Assembly (NCBI RefSeq): GCF_022712275.1
Contig: NZ_JALAGU010000040.1
Coordinates: forward strand, 1 to 19,551
Source of the DNA: Corynebacterium sp.
GTDB taxonomy: Bacteria > Actinomycetota > Actinomycetes > Mycobacteriales > Mycobacteriaceae
Direction: 5' to 3'
DNA length: 19,551 nt
The notes under the pieces are model-generated. The model searched no databases and was not told the DNA's origin. It saw nothing but the letters and a program-made list of their open reading frames with translations. Shown here piece after piece: positions 13,610 to 19,551 of this stretch. The translations under genes were made by a program, and so were the position numbers. Within the stretch, counting starts at the first letter, position 1, and each line of letters opens with the position of its first letter.

Positions 13610-14287
13610 TCAGCCATGCACCGGGCGGACGGTGATCTCCTCTATGACGGACTCCTCGGTCGTGTCGACGGCGAACCTCACCGCAGCGGCAACAGATTCT
13701 GGGCGGACGTAGAGTGAGCCGTCGTAGTCGGTGTTTCCGCGGTGCGCCTGCAGGGCGACCTGCATCTCCGTGTCGACCCGTCCCGGGTGGACCGAGCTGA
13801 CGCGGACCCGGCCACGCTCCTCCTCGCGCAGAGCGTCGGTGAAGGCCCGCAGTGCGAACTTCGTCCCGCAGTACTGGGACATGGTCGGCGCGGAGCGGTG
13901 CCCGGACCCGGAATTGACGGTGACCAGAGTGCCGCCCGCGGCGCGGAGAGCCGGCAGCAGCAGGCGGGTCAGCTCGGCGACACCGAAGACATTGACCCGG
14001 AACATCCGCTCCCAGCCCTCCCAATCCGTGTCTTCCACCGGGGTGTCCCAGGCCAGACCTGCGGAATGGACGAGTACGTCGAGCCGTTCCAGACCCTCGT
14101 TCTCGAGGCGGGTCACGGCGTCGGCGATGGACGTCGGGTCGGAGAGGTCTGCGTCCTCACTGGACCAGGAGATGACGCGGTGGGTGCGGGCGAGGTCGGC
14201 GACCACGGCAGCACCGATGCCGCGGGAGCCTCCCGTGACGAGGGCGACGGGAAGGTCAGCAGAGCCGGTATCGTGGGTGTCAGTCAT
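13610..14287 (-). CDS. Short-chain dehydrogenase/reductase
   Basis: The product is 225 aa, a classical SDR. The cofactor-binding glycine motif is TGGSRGIG (18-25). The NNAG motif is replaced by HSAG (74-77). The catalytic residues are Ser126 (VNSGSG), Tyr139 and Lys143 (YCGTK), at the standard spacing. HPGRVDTEM (167-175) is the usual segment after the active site. The Arg after the glycine motif would allow NADP(H); the substrate is unknown. The frame is open to 14329, but the ATG at 14287 is 7 nt from a -10 (TAGGCT) and keeps the usual short N-terminus. It is divergent from the small membrane protein gene. Confidence 0.9.
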   Translation of the reverse strand: MTDTHDTGSADLPVALVTGGSRGIGAAVVADLARTHRVISWSSEDADLSDPTSIADAVTRLENEGLERLDVLVHSAGLAWDTPVEDTDWEGWERMFRVNVFGVAELTRLLLPALRAAGGTLVTVNSGSGHRSAPTMSQYCGTKFALRAFTDALREEERGRVRVSSVHPGRVDTEMQVALQAHRGNTDYDGSLYVRPESVAAAVRFAVDTTEESVIEEITVRPVHG

Positions 14288-14294
14288 GGCCACG

Positions 14295-14304
14295 AGCCTA
14301 ATCT
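14295..14304. promoter_or_regulatory. Overlapping divergent -10 elements
   Basis: On the minus strand TAGGCT (14300-14295) serves the SDR gene, 7 nt from its ATG. On the plus strand TAATCT (14299-14304) would start transcription near 14311 for the small membrane protein gene, leaving a 22-nt leader with an SD. The two hexamers share two base pairs, so polymerase may be unable to occupy both at once. Confidence 0.45.
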
Positions 14305-14332
14305 CCGGTCGTCGCTCCTGAAAGGACACACC

Positions 14333-14575
14333 ATGCTAGGAACCGCTCTCACCACTCTCATCCTCGGCGCGATCGCCGGGGTCGGCGCCTGGTGGGCCGC
14401 CGACCAGAACCGGTGGGGTTGGTCGTTCATCCTCGGCGCGCTGACCCTGGTCTTCGCCGTCGTCGCGATCACCACCGCCTTCGCCGGGGCGGTCGCCCTG
14501 ATCTTCAAGCTGCTGCCGATCCTGCTGATCATCCTGGTCGGATGGCTCGGAATCAAGCAGCTGCAGAACAAGTAG
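14333..14575 (+). CDS. Small hydrophobic membrane protein, unknown function
   Basis: The product is 80 aa. It is almost entirely membrane-spanning, with about three helices: residues 4-22, 29-50 and 53-73 (ALIFKLLPILLIILVGWLGI). The tail IKQLQNK is polar and basic. I do not recognise a family. The start ATG follows AAAGGA (14320-14325) at 7 nt. The frame runs upstream to 13742 but that part is antisense to the SDR. A 7-bp inverted repeat lies 25 bp after the stop, before sodC. Confidence 0.75.
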   Translation: MLGTALTTLILGAIAGVGAWWAADQNRWGWSFILGALTLVFAVVAITTAFAGAVALIFKLLPILLIILVGWLGIKQLQNK

Positions 14576-14599
14576 GCTGCGGTCGTCACGGGAGGTCCG

Positions 14600-14620
14600 T
14601 ACCGTGGATGGGACACGGTA
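14600..14620. repeat. 7-bp inverted repeat in the small membrane protein/sodC gap
   Basis: TACCGTG (14600-14606) and CACGGTA (14614-14620) are exact complements around GATGGGA, 31 bp before the sodC start. It could be a weak terminator or an operator. No promoter for sodC is clear in this 76-bp gap. Confidence 0.4.
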
Positions 14621-14651
14621 GCAGATCCCGATCACCAGGAAGGTGAATCCC

Positions 14652-15272
14652 GTGCGACTTCCGACCAGATCATCCGCCGTAGCAGCCGCCGCGGCGACAG
14701 TCCTCGTCCTCGGCGCGTGCAGCAGCGACAACAACGACGACGGAAACACCACCGACGACGCGAGCACCACCGCCTATGCGACCGCGGACGTCACCAACGC
14801 CGACGGGGACGCCCTCGGCACCGCCAGCGTCAGCGAGGACAGTTTCGCCTCCGACGCCACAGAACTGACCGTCTCCTTCACCGGACTCGAACCCGGCATG
14901 TACGGCATGCACATCCATGCGGTCGGCCAGTGCGAGACCGACAGTGAGTCCCCCGACGGCTCGGACACCGGTGACTACCTCTCGTCCGGCAGCCACATGG
15001 ACGCCGATGACCACGACCACCCGTCCCACGGCGGCGATCTCCCGGCCCTGCTGGTCAAGGAGGACGGCACCGCCTCACTCACCGTCTCCACCGACCGCGT
15101 GACCAAGGAGAATCTCCTCGATGACGACGGCTCCGCGCTGATCATCCACGAGTCCCCGGACAACTACGGCAATATCCCGGAGCGCTATGCCCCGGACGGG
15201 CCGGACGAGGATTCCCTGAAGACCGGCGACGCCGGTGGACGCCAGGCCTGCGGAGTGTTCGAGGCGGCGTGA
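14652..15272 (+). CDS. sodC: Cu/Zn superoxide dismutase, lipoprotein
   Basis: The product is 206 aa. It converts superoxide to peroxide and oxygen outside the cytoplasm. The signal peptide is RLPTRSSAVAAAAATVLVL followed by the lipobox LGAC, with Cys23 as the lipidated residue, then a polar D/N/T-rich linker. All metal ligands can be matched: His87 and His89 (GMHIHA), bridging His115 (GSH), His123 (or His121), His126 and Asp129 (SHGGDL), and His156 (IIHES). The disulfide pair is Cys94/Cys200 and the active-site Arg197 is in GGRQACGVF. The GTG at 14643 overlaps the SD itself (AGGAAGG, 14637-14643). The GTG at 14652, 8 nt later, is therefore the start. M. tuberculosis SodC is also a lipoprotein. 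Confidence 0.94.
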   Translation: MRLPTRSSAVAAAAATVLVLGACSSDNNDDGNTTDDASTTAYATADVTNADGDALGTASVSEDSFASDATELTVSFTGLEPGMYGMHIHAVGQCETDSESPDGSDTGDYLSSGSHMDADDHDHPSHGGDLPALLVKEDGTASLTVSTDRVTKENLLDDDGSALIIHESPDNYGNIPERYAPDGPDEDSLKTGDAGGRQACGVFEAA

Positions 15273-15347
15273 CCCCGCCCCGCCGGTGACGGGTTCGGTC
15301 CGGTGGTCAGTGCGCGCCGAGCCTTCCCGACCGGGGTGCGGTGAGCA

Positions 15348-16595
15348 TCATGGCCCGAGAAGCGCGAGCGGAACGACTGCGATGCCATCTGGGCGCCGAT
15401 ACGCCGTCGTACCCGTGGTGATGACGACCAGATCCGCGATCCTGTCCGGCATCTGGTCCCGCAACCAGTGAAGATGCCGGACATCAGCAGCATCCACCTG
15501 ACCCGCGAGCTTCACCTCGATCGCGAGGATCTGCCCGTCGATGCCCTGAACGATCAGGTCTATCTCGTGCGCCCCGCTGTCCACACGGAGATGACTGACG
15601 GTAGCCTGCTCCGTCTGCGCCAGCACCCGGACCCCGAGCGTTACCAGGGACTCGAACAGCGGACCTGCCATGTGAGCACCCACCGGTCCGAGCAGGGCCG
15701 ACGCGGACAGGTCGAGGAGCCGCGCCGCGAGCGCGGGATCCGCCAACTGGTGTTTCGGCGCCTGCTGGAGTCTGCGGATCGCATTGTTCGCCGGAATCCA
15801 TCCGGGGACCGGGTCCAGCAACCAGAGCTGGGTGAGGTGCTCCCGGTACGCGATCGTTGTCGTCTTCGCTGGCTGAGTACCGTCGCCGCCGGTCGTCGAA
15901 TCCAGTATCCGGGAGTAAGACGCGGTGGAGGATGAAGCGGCGGCGTAGGCAGCGAGCCATCTTCGCAACGTCTCCGGGCGCCGGACGGCATATCCCTGGT
16001 CAGGCAGGTCCCTGTCGATGACGCGCTGAAGGTAAGCACTGAGCAAACCGGCTCTCAGCCGGTCAGGTGCCTGCATGATGCCGGGGAATCCGCTACGCAC
16101 GATCTCGAAGGCGTAGTCGGGAAGCGCGAACTCGGTATTCCCCTGAACTGCCACTTGTCCCTTGAGCAGTCCGGAGAAGGACACTGTCTGGTCAACTACG
16201 CCACGCTCGTGGAGACCCATGGGGCGCATACGCAAGGACAGGATCCGTCCGGCACCGCTGTGCGTGCCGCTCGGATCGACGGGCGCAGCAGACCCGGTCA
16301 GGAGGAAGCGTCCTGCTGGCGCACCGTCATCGACGTGGCGTCGCACTGAATCCCGGATCTGCGGAAGTTTCTGCCATTCATCAAGAAGAGCGGTCCCCGG
16401 AGAGAGCGAGCTGAGAGCGAAGTCGGCGCGAGCGATCTCCCGTTGAGAAGGGTCGTCAAGAGACCAGGTCACGTCAGCACGACGTCGGGCGGTGCATGTC
16501 TTTCCGACGCCCTTTGGGCCGTCAATGGCCAGGGCGGGCACGACGGGAAGTCGTTCGTCCAGCTCACTGTCGATCGATCGACGTAGGTAGTCCAT
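15348..16595 (-). CDS. AAA-type ATPase with DUF4143 C-terminal domain
   Basis: The product is 415 aa. The N-terminal AAA_14 ATPase domain has Walker A GPKGVGKT (26-33), Walker B ALLDEWQK (69-76) and sensor FLLTGSA (97-103). The C-terminal half is DUF4143-like and ends in a PD-(D/E)XK nuclease-like pattern: EIDLIVQ (Asp346) followed by LAIEVK (Glu360, Lys362), where the nuclease fold would place its acids and lysine. The biological role of this widespread family is not established. The ATG at 16595 follows GAAAGAG and matches the usual opening MDYLRRSIDSELDERLP. A GTG at 16616 is an alternative that adds seven residues. The promoter region carries three 23-bp-period direct repeats. It converges on sodC with a 75-bp gap and no clear terminator. 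Confidence 0.88.
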   Translation of the reverse strand: MDYLRRSIDSELDERLPVVPALAIDGPKGVGKTCTARRRADVTWSLDDPSQREIARADFALSSLSPGTALLDEWQKLPQIRDSVRRHVDDGAPAGRFLLTGSAAPVDPSGTHSGAGRILSLRMRPMGLHERGVVDQTVSFSGLLKGQVAVQGNTEFALPDYAFEIVRSGFPGIMQAPDRLRAGLLSAYLQRVIDRDLPDQGYAVRRPETLRRWLAAYAAASSSTASYSRILDSTTGGDGTQPAKTTTIAYREHLTQLWLLDPVPGWIPANNAIRRLQQAPKHQLADPALAARLLDLSASALLGPVGAHMAGPLFESLVTLGVRVLAQTEQATVSHLRVDSGAHEIDLIVQGIDGQILAIEVKLAGQVDAADVRHLHWLRDQMPDRIADLVVITTGTTAYRRPDGIAVVPLALLGP

Positions 16596-16624
16596 ATTCG
16601 CTCTTTCACCAGCCACAACGTGGT

Positions 16625-16693
16625 CTACACTACCCTTTTCGGCGCATATACGCTACCGTTCTCGGACCTTCTACACTACCATTTTCACCGTGC
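16625..16693. repeat. Three direct repeats with 23-bp period upstream of the DUF4143 gene
   Basis: Plus-strand units start at 16625, 16648 and 16671. The first 16 bases of unit 1 (CTACACTACCCTTTTC) and unit 3 (CTACACTACCATTTTC) differ at one position. Unit 2 (ATACGCTACCGTTCTC) matches 12 of 16. In gene orientation each has the core GGTAGYGTA, and the TAGTGT of unit 1 (16632-16627) is also a plausible -10 for the DUF4143 gene. The exact 23-bp spacing, about two helical turns, suggests cooperative binding of a repressor. Confidence 0.85.
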
Positions 16694-16745
16694 CGTGTGG
16701 CTTGCGAGACACTTCTCCAGAGCCCACAAACGCACGACCACTCCG

Positions 16746-17507
16746 TCAAATCGCCGTCAGAATCTCCCCTCTGTCAGGGCGAATGACCACAGTGTGCTCA
16801 CTGTGGGCGGCGCGTGACCCGTCCGCGGTGACGACTGTCCAGCCATCGTTGTCAATGCCCACCCGGTCGGTACCCGCAAACCACGGCTCGATGGCGAAGG
16901 TCATCCCCTCCTGGAGCTCCAGCCCACGGTGCGCCTTTCCGACATTCGGAATCACCAGGTCACCATGCATGTGTCGCCCGATGTCATGCCCGCCGTACTC
17001 GGCGTTCGGTCGGATTCCGTAGTTCCTCGCAACCGCGCCGATGGCATGCGAAATGTCGCCGAGGCGGTTGCCTGCCTTGGCGGCGGCGATGCCCGCATCG
17101 AGTGCGACCTGGGTTGCTTCGATGAGTCGCGCATCCTCCTCCCGGGGTGTCCCGGCAATGACGGAGACTGCACTGTCACCACACCAGCCGTCGAGACTGA
17201 CAGCGAGGTCGATGCTCAGCAGATCGCCGTCGGCAAGAACTGTCGGGTGCGGAAGACCGTGGAGTGCACCGTCATTGAGGGAGAGACAGACGGTGTTGCG
17301 GAACGGGCCATCACCGAAGTCAGGGGCGTAGTCCCAGTAGCAGGACTCCGCCCCTGCCTCGCGGATCATTTCACGGCACCGGTACTCCAGGTCCATGAGG
17401 TTGACGCCCGGTTGCGTCATACCACTGAGCTCGGCGAGGATCCGGGCCACCAGGCGTCCCGCCTCCCGCATCTTCTCGATCTCTGCCGCTGTCTTGATTT
17501 CTACCAT
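16746..17507 (-). CDS. map: Type I methionine aminopeptidase
   Basis: The product is 253 aa. It removes the initiator methionine from nascent proteins, using two metal ions. All five ligands are visible: Asp100 (LLSIDLAV), Asp111 (GWCGDSAV), His164 (YGGHDIG), Glu197 (FAIEPW) and Glu227 (SEHTVVI). Supporting histidines are His83 (ALHGLPHP) and His171 (HMHGD). There is no N-terminal zinc-finger extension. The frame is open to 17543, but the ATG at 17507 (MVEIKTAAEIEKMREAG) matches the family start and is 7 nt from a -10. It is divergent from an XRE regulator and lies away from the ribosomal-protein cluster where bacterial map is often found, so a second, paralogous map may exist elsewhere in the genome. 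Confidence 0.95.
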   Translation of the reverse strand: MVEIKTAAEIEKMREAGRLVARILAELSGMTQPGVNLMDLEYRCREMIREAGAESCYWDYAPDFGDGPFRNTVCLSLNDGALHGLPHPTVLADGDLLSIDLAVSLDGWCGDSAVSVIAGTPREEDARLIEATQVALDAGIAAAKAGNRLGDISHAIGAVARNYGIRPNAEYGGHDIGRHMHGDLVIPNVGKAHRGLELQEGMTFAIEPWFAGTDRVGIDNDGWTVVTADGSRAAHSEHTVVIRPDRGEILTAI

Positions 17508-17543
17508 GGTCGGTACAATAATACCGGTAGACGAAAGGGGCAA
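17494..17543. promoter_or_regulatory. Bidirectional map/XRE promoter with superimposed -10 elements and a dyad
   Basis: Minus strand: TTGCCC (17543-17538), a 17-bp spacer and TATTGT (17520-17515), 7 nt from the map ATG. Plus strand: TACAAT (17514-17519) is the -10 for the XRE gene, with a weak TCTTGA-like -35 near 17492. The two -10s cover almost the same base pairs. A dyad, CGGTA (17511-17515) / TACCG (17522-17526) around CAATAA, overlies both and is a natural operator for the XRE protein. Confidence 0.6.
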
Positions 17544-17545
17544 CC

Positions 17546-17821
17546 GTGGTCAGAAATCCACTCACAGAAGCAGAGATCGAAGCCGGTCGTCGCGTCGGTC
17601 AGATTCTCCGGGATGCCAGGACCTGCGCTGACCTCACGCTCACCACAGTTGCCGCGAAAGCCGGTATCTCTGCGGAGACTCTGCGAAAAATCGAGACAGG
17701 GCGGCTCCCCTCCCCCGCATTCGGCACTATCGTCCGCCTGTGCGCTGCCCTTGAACTGGATATCCGCGACGTAGCGGACGGGTGGGCGCACCTCACCGCA
17801 AGCACGGCGTCTGCCGTGTGA
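17546..17821 (+). CDS. XRE-family helix-turn-helix regulator
   Basis: The product is 91 aa, almost only a Cro/CI-type HTH domain: GQILRDARTCADLTLTTVAA (helices 1-2), KAGISAETLRKIETGRLPSP (recognition helix and following turn) and FGTIVRLCAALELDIRDVA (helices 4-5). There is no effector domain. The GTG start has AAAGGGG (17534-17540) 5 nt upstream. It is divergent from map and shares its promoter, so autoregulation together with control of map is the simplest inference. A toxin-antitoxin role is not supported because no small toxin gene is adjacent. Confidence 0.88.
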   Translation: MVRNPLTEAEIEAGRRVGQILRDARTCADLTLTTVAAKAGISAETLRKIETGRLPSPAFGTIVRLCAALELDIRDVADGWAHLTASTASAV

Positions 17822-17837
17822 GAGCTGCCGACAGTGA

Positions 17838-18116
17838 CTAGCCGTCGGGGACGCCGCGCAATCCGATGACCAGCAGATCAGCAGTAACACCCTGTGGTTC
17901 AACAGTGCCGGCGTCCTCGGATTCAACCTCGGTGCGCTCTCCGCGACCCGGCCCGACATCGTCGGCCGCTACCTGCGCCCGGCGCTTGCGCTCGTCGCCT
18001 CCGGTGACGTGACTGTGCAGCTCACCGGTCGCGCACCGATCGAGGACGCCCCGCGCGTCCTCGGAGACCTCCGCGCCGGACGCACCACCGGGAAGATGGT
18101 ATTCGTTCACGGGTAG
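17838..18116 (+). pseudogene. 3' remnant of a medium-chain dehydrogenase/quinone oxidoreductase gene
   Basis: An open stretch of 92 codons with no plausible start ends at TAG 18114-18116. It reads NTLWFNSAGVLGFNLGALSA, then GRYLRPALALVASGDVTVQL, then PIEDAPRVLGDLRAGRTTGK and MVFVHG. This is the C-terminal part of zinc-type alcohol dehydrogenase/quinone oxidoreductase proteins, whose endings run 'PLxDAxxAxxxLxxGxxxGKxV'. A full protein is about 320 aa, so roughly the first two thirds, including the N-terminal GroES-like domain and the cofactor motif, are gone. The fragment begins right after the XRE gene, so a deletion or insertion at about 17822-17838 probably removed the 5' part. A long minus-strand frame across it is a shadow. 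Confidence 0.75.
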
Positions 18117-18167
18117 CCGACCACGCAGGGGATTCACCGTAAGGTTAGGCCATGCTACAAAGGTCCC

Positions 18168-18908
18168 ATGACGACGCCACCACCCGCCGCCTTCGACCAC
18201 CTCATCCACTGGGTCACTGACCTCGACACCACCATGGCGTCCTACAACAACGCCGGCCTCACCACCCACCTCGCCCTGACCATGCCCGGCTTCCGCAACG
18301 CCGCCTGGGGCATCGACGACGCACGCTATGTCGAACTCGCCGCCGTCGACGACTGGGACACCGTCGAGACCTCGAAATACGCCCGCGGCCTGCAGGTACT
18401 TCGTCCGGCGATCGACGCTCTCGACGGCGAGGGACCCCTGACCTTCGCCGTGAACGTCCCCGACATCCAGGCCACCATCGATCGGCTCCGCGCCACAGGG
18501 CACGACATCATCATCGACGAGGTCTGGCTCGAGGACCACCAGGGAGGATTCACCGAGGTCCACGTCACTGATACTCCACACGTCGCCCCCTTCTTCATCG
18601 CCTACAACCCACCGCGTGAGGTCATCACACAGATGCGTACCGAACATCGCGCGTCGAACGGTGTGGTTTTCGACCCGGACCGACCTCAGCTGGTCGCCCT
18701 TCTCGTCGGCAGCAGCACCCCGGAGCAGGACGCCGCCTCCCTCGCCGAACTCATCGGTTGCGACGTCCGCGGCACGACAGTGGAACTCCCGGACGCGGAG
18801 GTCCGGTTCAGAGCCGACGCCCCCGAAGGGTTGTACGGTATCGCGGTCAGCAACTTCGGGGACGAACCAGTCGAGATCGCCGGGCTGAAGATCTGCCCGG
18901 AGTTGTGA
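18168..18908 (+). CDS. VOC-superfamily (glyoxalase-like) protein
   Basis: The product is 246 aa. It opens with AAFDHLIHWVTDLDTTMASY, the typical first strand and helix of a vicinal-oxygen-chelate module. His12 in this stretch and Glu56 in ARYVELAAVDDW lie where metal ligands fall in the family. The second half (from about 165) could form the partner module, giving the two-module arrangement of glyoxalase-like domain proteins (PF13468 type). Enzyme activity and substrate are unknown. The ATG at 18168 has AAAGG 4 nt upstream, and also TGC-TACAAA as a possible extended -10, so the start mode is ambiguous. It sits between two decayed genes. Confidence 0.82.
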   Translation: MTTPPPAAFDHLIHWVTDLDTTMASYNNAGLTTHLALTMPGFRNAAWGIDDARYVELAAVDDWDTVETSKYARGLQVLRPAIDALDGEGPLTFAVNVPDIQATIDRLRATGHDIIIDEVWLEDHQGGFTEVHVTDTPHVAPFFIAYNPPREVITQMRTEHRASNGVVFDPDRPQLVALLVGSSTPEQDAASLAELIGCDVRGTTVELPDAEVRFRADAPEGLYGIAVSNFGDEPVEIAGLKICPEL

Positions 18909-18976
18909 GCCTGCCCGGCATAATGTGCGGGACCCGTAGTCACCGACGTGCCGTGCCGAAGGAACAGCAGGTCACA

Positions 18977-19551
18977 TCAGTTTCTTTCGTACCGTGAGAG
19001 AATCGCCCGAGACAGGTCCACCACCAGTCGCCGCGCCTCCTCCGGTGCAGTCACCTCGATGCTGTTCCCGAACTGCAGCAGTTGCCGTACTCCACCGATC
19101 TCCGTGTACTCCACACTGATCTTCACGGTGTCCGGGTCCGCACTGTCCTCTACTGCGGTGAGCCGTGACCCGAGAATGCGCCGCGCGATGTCCAGCCGGC
19201 TACGGTGCAGCTCCGCGGTGACAACGACCGTCTCCTTCGGCTGCTCCAGATTCCGGGCCAGTTGCTCCACCACAGAGTCCAGCGACGCCCCTGGCCGGAG
19301 TCTCCGCGGTGCGTCCACAACCGTCCATGCCGCGAGCCTCTCGACCGCGTACTGGCGGGGCGTGCCGTCCCGGTCCGCAACCAGATACCGGCGTCCACCC
19401 CGGTGATCCGCAGCAGTTCCGTCAGACACGGGTCAAACGCGCCCCACCCGACCGGCACCTGGCCGGTCATCGCCGCACACGCTACGGACGTCGACCTCCA
19501 CAACCTCGGACTGGGCGGCAGTGCGCTGCTGGACCCGTTCGTCGCCCGCAC
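18977..19551 (-). pseudogene. WYL-domain transcriptional regulator interrupted by an in-frame TGA, partial (5' end outside window)
   Basis: The 150-codon frame from a GTG at 19429 reads HRGGRRYLVADRDGTPRQYA, then VERLAAWTVVDAPRRLRPG, and ends VVDLSRAILSRY. This is the core and C-terminal extension of a WYL-domain protein (PafC/YafY-like HTH regulators). In the same frame, two codons before that GTG, is a TGA (19433-19435). Upstream of it the frame continues open to the window edge with AAQSEVVEVDVRSVCGDDRP and GRVGRV, which fits the first strands of the same WYL domain. The TGA falls in the 'R-V-x-P' strand, so one codon breaks an otherwise continuous protein. Either this is a recent nonsense pseudogene or the TGA is a sequence error. 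The N-terminal HTH part is outside the window. Confidence 0.65.

Noticed and set aside
17494..17821. map/XRE as a toxin-antitoxin pair
   Set aside because: The XRE partner gene encodes a complete methionine aminopeptidase, not a small toxin; a regulatory pairing is simpler.
17838..18647. 269-aa minus-strand frame
   Set aside because: Antisense to the dehydrogenase remnant and the VOC gene, both of which read as real protein families on the plus strand.
18913..18930. Weak hairpin CCCGGCA...TGCGGG after the VOC gene
   Set aside because: Short stem with a bulge and no U-tract; too weak to call a terminator.
1..19551. tRNA, rRNA, CRISPR, insertion sequence or prophage
   Set aside because: No cloverleaf with conserved arms, spaced repeat array, transposase or phage gene was seen on either strand.

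Overview
High-GC actinobacterial chromosome segment, most likely Corynebacterium or a close relative in the Mycobacteriales. Three things point there: a mycothiol S-conjugate amidase (mca), coding DNA rich in G/C at third codon positions, and a gene block (glyA, coaA, short cis-prenyltransferase, small membrane protein, mca, DUF4307, greA) whose content and neighbourhood match the M. tuberculosis Rv1080c-Rv1093 region as I remember it. Most of the window is ordinary housekeeping and metabolic chromosome. I see no insertion sequence, phage gene, CRISPR array, tRNA or rRNA.

Layout. 1-690: a partial HTH-less LysR-substrate-domain gene, divergent from a DUF5997 gene that ends in a perfect 19-bp terminator hairpin. 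690-1251: a gene-free stretch with a consensus promoter on the minus strand, a long imperfect dyad and the promoter of an acyl-CoA dehydrogenase. 1252-3780: a long-chain-type acyl-CoA dehydrogenase, a decayed RNase H-like gene and a crotonase-family gene. 3827-5728: glyA followed by a nicotinamidase (minus strand), divergent from coaA. 6793-8882: minus-strand unit mca, small membrane protein, Z-prenyltransferase, divergent from DUF4307 and greA. 10150-14575: Bax-inhibitor-like membrane protein, GabD2-type aldehyde dehydrogenase, methyltransferase, SDR and a small membrane protein. 14652-15272: lipoprotein Cu/Zn superoxide dismutase. 15348-19551: a more accessory-looking end with an AAA/DUF4143 ATPase behind three 23-bp-period direct repeats, a methionine aminopeptidase divergent from an XRE regulator, a 3' remnant of a medium-chain dehydrogenase, a VOC-fold protein and a WYL-domain regulator broken by an in-frame stop.

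The strongest window-wide signal is regulatory. Nine of about 22 start codons sit 6-8 nt downstream of a TANNNT -10 hexamer, usually with no usable Shine-Dalgarno, which predicts leaderless mRNAs. At two divergent gene pairs (SDR/small membrane protein; map/XRE) the opposing -10 elements physically overlap. Other structures worth testing are the repeats upstream of the DUF4143 gene, a perfect hairpin at the predicted 5' end of greA mRNA, a hairpin around the mca start codons, and a possible untranslated minus-strand transcript at about 929-644.

Three degraded genes (RNase H-like, medium-chain dehydrogenase remnant, WYL regulator) show local gene decay. I did not find a clear new multi-gene system. 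The repeat-controlled DUF4143 ATPase and the shared map/XRE promoter are the closest candidates.
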